Origin: Neodiprion pinetum
Lineage: Eukaryota; Arthropoda; Insecta; Hymenoptera; Diprionidae
Direction: 5' to 3'
Assembly: GCF_021155775.2 (NCBI RefSeq)
Contig: NC_060236.1
Coordinates: 14,613,290-14,677,289, forward strand
Length of the DNA: 64,000 nt
The position numbers and the translations under genes are program-made. The notes under the pieces are model-generated. The model saw only the letters and a list, made by a program, of their open reading frames with translations, searched no databases and was not told the origin of the DNA. This document shows, in pieces, positions 60,565 through 64,000 of the stretch (position 1 is the stretch's first letter; the number at the start of each line of letters is the position of its first letter).

Positions 60565-60580
60565 ACTTTTGATGCTTTAA
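60565..60580. other. Array/Gypsy-2 junction sequence
   Basis: The satellite ends as GATGCTTTAA and is followed by CTTTTGATGCTTTAA before the LTR, so GATGCTTTAA appears twice (60556-60565 and 60571-60580). This may be a small duplication at the breakpoint. The target duplication cannot be checked because the 3' end of Gypsy-2 is outside the window. Confidence 0.6.
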
Positions 60581-60777
60581 TGTTGTGAAAACGTGCCTTT
60601 AGGTCACACCATCTTGGTGTTTCTATAGAGTCGTAGACGACCGCTGGGTCAGTACTTGTGGACACGGGCCACAGAGCAGACACGCTCCTCAACACACGCT
60701 CTCGCTATCCTACCATTTTATACATTATATCTCGTGTACTTCATTTATATAAACCCGTCAGTCCCGAGTCCTCAACA
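60581..60777 (+). repeat. Gypsy-2 5' LTR
   Basis: 197 bp, TGTTGTGAAAACG...GAGTCCTCAACA, with 5-bp inverted ends TGTTG/CAACA. The right end is fixed by the primer site at 60778; the left end is inferred from the inverted ends and the break in the satellite. Confidence 0.85.
60744..60753 (+). promoter_or_regulatory. Gypsy-2 LTR TATA-like box
   Basis: TTTATATAAA lies 25 bp before the LTR end. If it is used, the transcript would start very near the LTR end, leaving a very short R/U5. That is tight, so the role is tentative. Confidence 0.4.
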
Positions 60778-60795
60778 TGGTGTCAGAAGTCGGTA
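60778..60795 (+). other. Gypsy-2 primer binding site (tRNA-Leu type)
   Basis: TGGTGTCAGAAGTCGGTA directly follows the LTR. TGGTGTCAGAAGT is complementary to the 3' end of a tRNA-Leu ending CTTCTGACACCA, a primer site often seen in insect Gypsy elements. Confidence 0.85.
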
Positions 60796-60891
60796 TTTAA
60801 ACTGAACTTCAGCGAGATAAAAAAGTGTAAGGTTAGCGCACATCCCTTTATCGTGTAACTGTTTCCGTACATAAAAAAAAAGGAGAACAAG

Positions 60892-63800
60892 ATGACGAAT
60901 GGTCCACAAACATCAAGTGGTGCGAGGCAGACGGCTAACGAAGCTTCAAATACTACGTCTAACGTTAATTCTCCCCGAGAATTTGAGTTTACTAAACCAG
61001 AGGCATGGCCGGTTTGGATTAAACGTTTTGAGAGATATTCATCTGTGGCTGGCCTGACAAATAAGTCAGAAAAAGAAAAAGTTGATTTGCTATGCTACAC
61101 AATGGGCGAAGAAGCCGAAGATATCTCGTTACGTATATTTCCTAACCTCGTGAATGAGACTCTTTACAGTGAGGTTAAGAAAAAATTTGACGAGTATTTT
61201 TCTCCAAAAAAGAACGTTATATTTGAGAGATACAAGTTTAACTCGAGAGTCCAAGAAGAATCTGAAAGTGTTGATTCTTTTATTACGGCTTTGCACGCGT
61301 TAGCTGAAAAATGTGAATATGAAGCATTAAAAGATGATCTTATTCGTGATCGCATCGTCATTGGGATAAAAGATGCTAGAGCTTCTGAACGATTACAGCT
61401 CACTCCAAATCTCACGCTAGAAAATGCAATTACGTTAGTGCGACAAGCGGAGATGCAAGAAAAGCAAAATAAAGTTTTGCGCTCAAAGAGCCCAGGAAAA
61501 AGTGAAGTGAATCGTATTATAAAAAAGAAGCCTAGTGTTAAAAAAAGTAACGAAAAACATGGAGATACAGCGAAAAGCGAAAATTGCTCTCGCTGCGGTT
61601 TACGAAAACATCACTCGAAGAAGTGCCCTGCACTCAACTCAACTTGTCGAAACTGCGGGAAGAAGAACCACTGGGACAAGGTGTGTCGGAGCAAGTCGAT
61701 CAACGCCATACACGGTGCGGATCCCGAAGAAGACGACCCGGGCAAAGATGTTTTTAACGCACACTTCATCGGAGCAGTGAAACGTAAACAAAACAATTCT
61801 CGCGATTACACAGCAGAGTTCGAGGTTTTAAATCTTGGTAAAACCGTTACGTTTAATATAGATACGTGCGCAGATGTTTCTTGTATTCCATATAAATTTG
61901 CAGAGCGTGAATTTCATAGCAAAATCCAAAATACTAAACAAGTTATTTACAGCGCGGATGGTAAAAAAATGTCAGTCATGGGTTTTATGTACTTGAAGTT
62001 AAAAAAAGCAAACGTTGTAGAAAATGTAAAAGCTTATGTAATTAAAGGATTAGATCGATTTTTATTAGGCAAGCCAGACATTGAACAATTCAATTTAGTA
62101 AAATTTGTTAATGCTTTGGAAATTAAAAAAATTGCCGGAAAGTCTTATTGTAAATTTGATCCGATAAAAGAGTATCCAAACGTTTTTAATGGCTTAGGAA
62201 AATTTAAACGTAAGATAACTATACCATTAAAAGAAAATATTAAGCCGCACGCTCAAACGACTCCTCGCGTTGTACCTATTCCTTTGATGAAAAAATTAAA
62301 AGAAAATTTGATCGATATGCAAAAAAAAGGCATTATAGCTCCAGTAAACGAACCGACGGAATGGTGTAGTCCAATTGTATGCGCGCCAAAAGGTAACGGT
62401 ATTAGAGTTTGCGGAGATTATACGATTTTAAATGATAGTGTCAAACGCAGTGTTTATCCAATTTTAAAGGTTGATGTAGCCTTAGCTAGAATAAAAGGTG
62501 CGAAATTTTTCTCAAAACTAGATGCAAATTCCGGGTATAATCAAGTCGAATTATCCAAGGAAAGTCAAGCTCTAACTACTTTAATTACCCCTTTCGGTAG
62601 ATTCAAAAGTAAGCGTTTGCCATTTGGTATAAATTGCGCGTCAGATTATTTTTCGGAAATGTTCGCGAAATTATTTGCCGATTTACCAAATGTCATCTGT
62701 CAAGTTGACGACGTTATGATTTTTGCGGAAACGATAGATGAGCACGATCAACTATTGAGAACTGTGCTGGAACGGTTAGATAACGAAGGTGTCACCGCCA
62801 ATAAATCTAAATGCTGTTTCGGTGTCACTGTAATTGATTTTTTAGGCCACCGAATATCTCAGAAAGGTATAGAAATATTACCTGAAAGATTAGAAGCCAT
62901 AAGCAAATTTCCAGAACCGAACGATGTTAAAAGCTTACAGCAATTTCTAGGTACAATTAATTTTGTAGCCAAGTTCGTTCCCAACAAATCAATGCTATTA
63001 GAGCCGCTTACCGCATTGTCAAAAAGTGGTACTGAATTTGTATGGGGTGAATCACAAAAGAAAGCTTTTCAAAGCTTAAAATCTGCATTATTAAAAGCAC
63101 CGGTTTTAGCTCACTTCGATTATGAAAAAGATGTAATCATTCAAGCCGACGCGTCAAGTTACGGTCTCGGAGCCGCACTTATGCAGCAAAATAAAGACGG
63201 AACGCGCGAAATCGTGGCATATGTATCGAGAACGCTAACGTCAACAGAACGTAAATACAGCCAAATTGAAAAAGAAGCTTTGGCGCTCTCAGCTGCCTCA
63301 GATAAATTTAAAGATTACATAACAGGCATAGAGGTAACTTTGAAGACGGATCATAAACCGCTCCTGCAAATTTTAAAAACAAAACCTCTGGACGAAATAA
63401 CTCCTCGTTTGCAAAGAATTCGAATGCGCCTTATGCGTTATAATTATAAAATTGTTCATGTACCGGGAAAACAATTAGTATTAGCGGATACACTTTCACG
63501 TTATCCATTGAAATGTAATACAAAATATGACCTTTGCGACGAAGCCGATGCTTATGTAAATCTCATTATTAAAAGTTTACCTGTACAACAAAATTACTTA
63601 CAAAAAATAGGCGAAGAACAAAAAACTGATTTTATTTGTTCAAAAATAATTGACTACTGTTTAAATAAGTGGCCAGAGAAGACTCAGTTACCAGACGGTT
63701 TATTTCCTTATTTTCAACTTAAAGAAAGTTTTTCATATGTACAAGATCTGTTGCTATATAATGACAGATTAGTAATTCCACCTTCTCTGCAACTCGAGAT

Positions 63801-64000
63801 TTTAAATAAATTGCATGAAGGACACTTGGGAATAAGTAAATGTCGTGATAGAGCTAAACAGTCAATCTGGTGGCTGGGACTAGGCACACAATTAAAAAAT
63901 CTCATTGAATTCTGTCCAAAATGTATAGAAAATAGAAGCAATGTAAAAGAACCATTCGTAAAAGAAAATTTTCCGGACAGACCTTGGCAAAAAATCGGAA
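60892..64000 (+). CDS. Gypsy-2 Gag-Pol polyprotein (partial, open to window end)
   Basis: A single frame of at least 1,036 codons from ATG 60892, preceded by AAGGAGAACAAG. Order by residue: Gag capsid about 20-200; two CCHC zinc knuckles (C232-C235-H240-C245 and C252-C255-H260-C265); aspartic protease with D324-T325-C326 in place of the usual DTG; RT about 440-640 with LDANSGYNQVEL (D544) and QVDD (604-607); RNase H with ADASSYGLGAAL (D753) and DHKPLL; ADTLSRYP (866); integrase zinc finger H975, H978, C1008, C1011. The catalytic core of integrase is beyond the window. Gag and Pol are fused in one frame, with no frameshift signal needed. The DTC protease variant is unusual and may impair cleavage. 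Confidence 0.92.
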   Translation, partial: MTNGPQTSSGARQTANEASNTTSNVNSPREFEFTKPEAWPVWIKRFERYSSVAGLTNKSEKEKVDLLCYTMGEEAEDISLRIFPNLVNETLYSEVKKKFDEYFSPKKNVIFERYKFNSRVQEESESVDSFITALHALAEKCEYEALKDDLIRDRIVIGIKDARASERLQLTPNLTLENAITLVRQAEMQEKQNKVLRSKSPGKSEVNRIIKKKPSVKKSNEKHGDTAKSENCSRCGLRKHHSKKCPALNSTCRNCGKKNHWDKVCRSKSINAIHGADPEEDDPGKDVFNAHFIGAVKRKQNNSRDYTAEFEVLNLGKTVTFNIDTCADVSCIPYKFAEREFHSKIQNTKQVIYSADGKKMSVMGFMYLKLKKANVVENVKAYVIKGLDRFLLGKPDIEQFNLVKFVNALEIKKIAGKSYCKFDPIKEYPNVFNGLGKFKRKITIPLKENIKPHAQTTPRVVPIPLMKKLKENLIDMQKKGIIAPVNEPTEWCSPIVCAPKGNGIRVCGDYTILNDSVKRSVYPILKVDVALARIKGAKFFSKLDANSGYNQVELSKESQALTTLITPFGRFKSKRLPFGINCASDYFSEMFAKLFADLPNVICQVDDVMIFAETIDEHDQLLRTVLERLDNEGVTANKSKCCFGVTVIDFLGHRISQKGIEILPERLEAISKFPEPNDVKSLQQFLGTINFVAKFVPNKSMLLEPLTALSKSGTEFVWGESQKKAFQSLKSALLKAPVLAHFDYEKDVIIQADASSYGLGAALMQQNKDGTREIVAYVSRTLTSTERKYSQIEKEALALSAASDKFKDYITGIEVTLKTDHKPLLQILKTKPLDEITPRLQRIRMRLMRYNYKIVHVPGKQLVLADTLSRYPLKCNTKYDLCDEADAYVNLIIKSLPVQQNYLQKIGEEQKTDFICSKIIDYCLNKWPEKTQLPDGLFPYFQLKESFSYVQDLLLYNDRLVIPPSLQLEILNKLHEGHLGISKCRDRAKQSIWWLGLGTQLKNLIEFCPKCIENRSNVKEPFVKENFPDRPWQKIG

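Larger units (their letters stand above)
42928..60580 (-). repeat. Tandem satellite block 4, about 49 units
   Basis: Longest uninterrupted stretch of the array. It contains five of the six units lacking 21 bp of the tRNA-like module (near 47403, 50606, 54524, 56294 and 59139) and several large internal duplications. The last unit breaks off inside the tRNA-like module at about 60564, just before Gypsy-2. Confidence 0.95.
60581..64000 (+). mobile_element. Gypsy-2: Ty3/Gypsy LTR retrotransposon, 5' part, apparently intact
   Basis: Starts with a short LTR (TGTTG...CAACA), a primer site immediately after it, and one long gag-pol frame running off the window end. It is unrelated in sequence, strand and base composition to Gypsy-1. 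No stop or frameshift occurs in the visible 1,036 codons, so it is much younger than Gypsy-1. The 3' LTR and the end of integrase lie beyond 64000. Confidence 0.93.

Noticed and set aside
1..60580. Functional tRNA gene cluster
   Set aside because: The modules lack a proper anticodon stem-loop and U33, have only partial acceptor pairing, and T-arm changes are not compensated. They are relics with promoter boxes, not tRNA genes.
1..60580. CRISPR-like array
   Set aside because: The whole 358-bp unit is repeated, with no short repeat plus unique spacer pattern, and the genome is eukaryotic.
61164..61796. ORFs antisense or out of frame within Gypsy-2 gag
   Set aside because: They overlap the continuous gag-pol frame with zinc knuckles; shadows.

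Overview
The window is eukaryotic, almost certainly arthropod and probably insect. Its content is all repetitive: a long tandem satellite whose unit carries a tRNA-like module, two Ty3/Gypsy-type LTR retrotransposons, and two copies of a PIF/Harbinger DNA transposon with spliced genes (a DDE transposase plus a MADF/BESS-type protein). No single-copy host gene, rRNA, CRISPR array or bacterial operon is visible. An insect is favoured by the MADF-type partner gene and the retroelement types; the order (for example Hymenoptera) cannot be fixed from the sequence alone.

Layout. A satellite of about 358 bp per unit fills 1-4680, 13009-28047, 32453-38522 and 42928-60580, about 43.4 kb or roughly 120 units. 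On the minus strand each unit carries an A box, a B box (GGTTCGATTCC), a T-arm that is perfect in many units and, in many units, a T5 run just downstream. This looks like a tandemly amplified tRNA-derived (SINE-like) sequence. Blocks of units are repeated at larger scale (offsets of 1,075, 3,223, 3,937/4,295, 5,688/7,121, 10,475/10,833 and 12,985/14,059 bp), so the array evolves by unequal exchange and segmental duplication.

Insertions. Gypsy-1 (4681-13008, minus strand, 4-bp target duplication ACCC) is an old, broken Gag-PR-RT-RNaseH-IN element. It has a well-formed -1 frameshift signal between gag and pro, an extra 3' ORF with a C2HC finger, and a strongly A/C-rich coding strand. Harbinger copies at 28048-32452 and 38523-42927 are both 4,405 bp, have about 397-bp terminal inverted repeats and TTA target duplications, and differ at only five positions that I found. 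They share the same flanks and were therefore copied by segmental duplication of the satellite, not by two insertions. Gypsy-1 and Harbinger entered the same 7-bp stretch (TTTACCC) of the satellite unit. Gypsy-2 starts at 60581 (197-bp 5' LTR, tRNA-Leu-type primer site) and has an uninterrupted gag-pol frame of at least 1,036 codons running off the window end.

The short ORFs spread through the satellite on both strands are repeat shadows and are not annotated as genes. All pairings, motif calls and block boundaries were read by eye; block boundaries are accurate to a few tens of bases.
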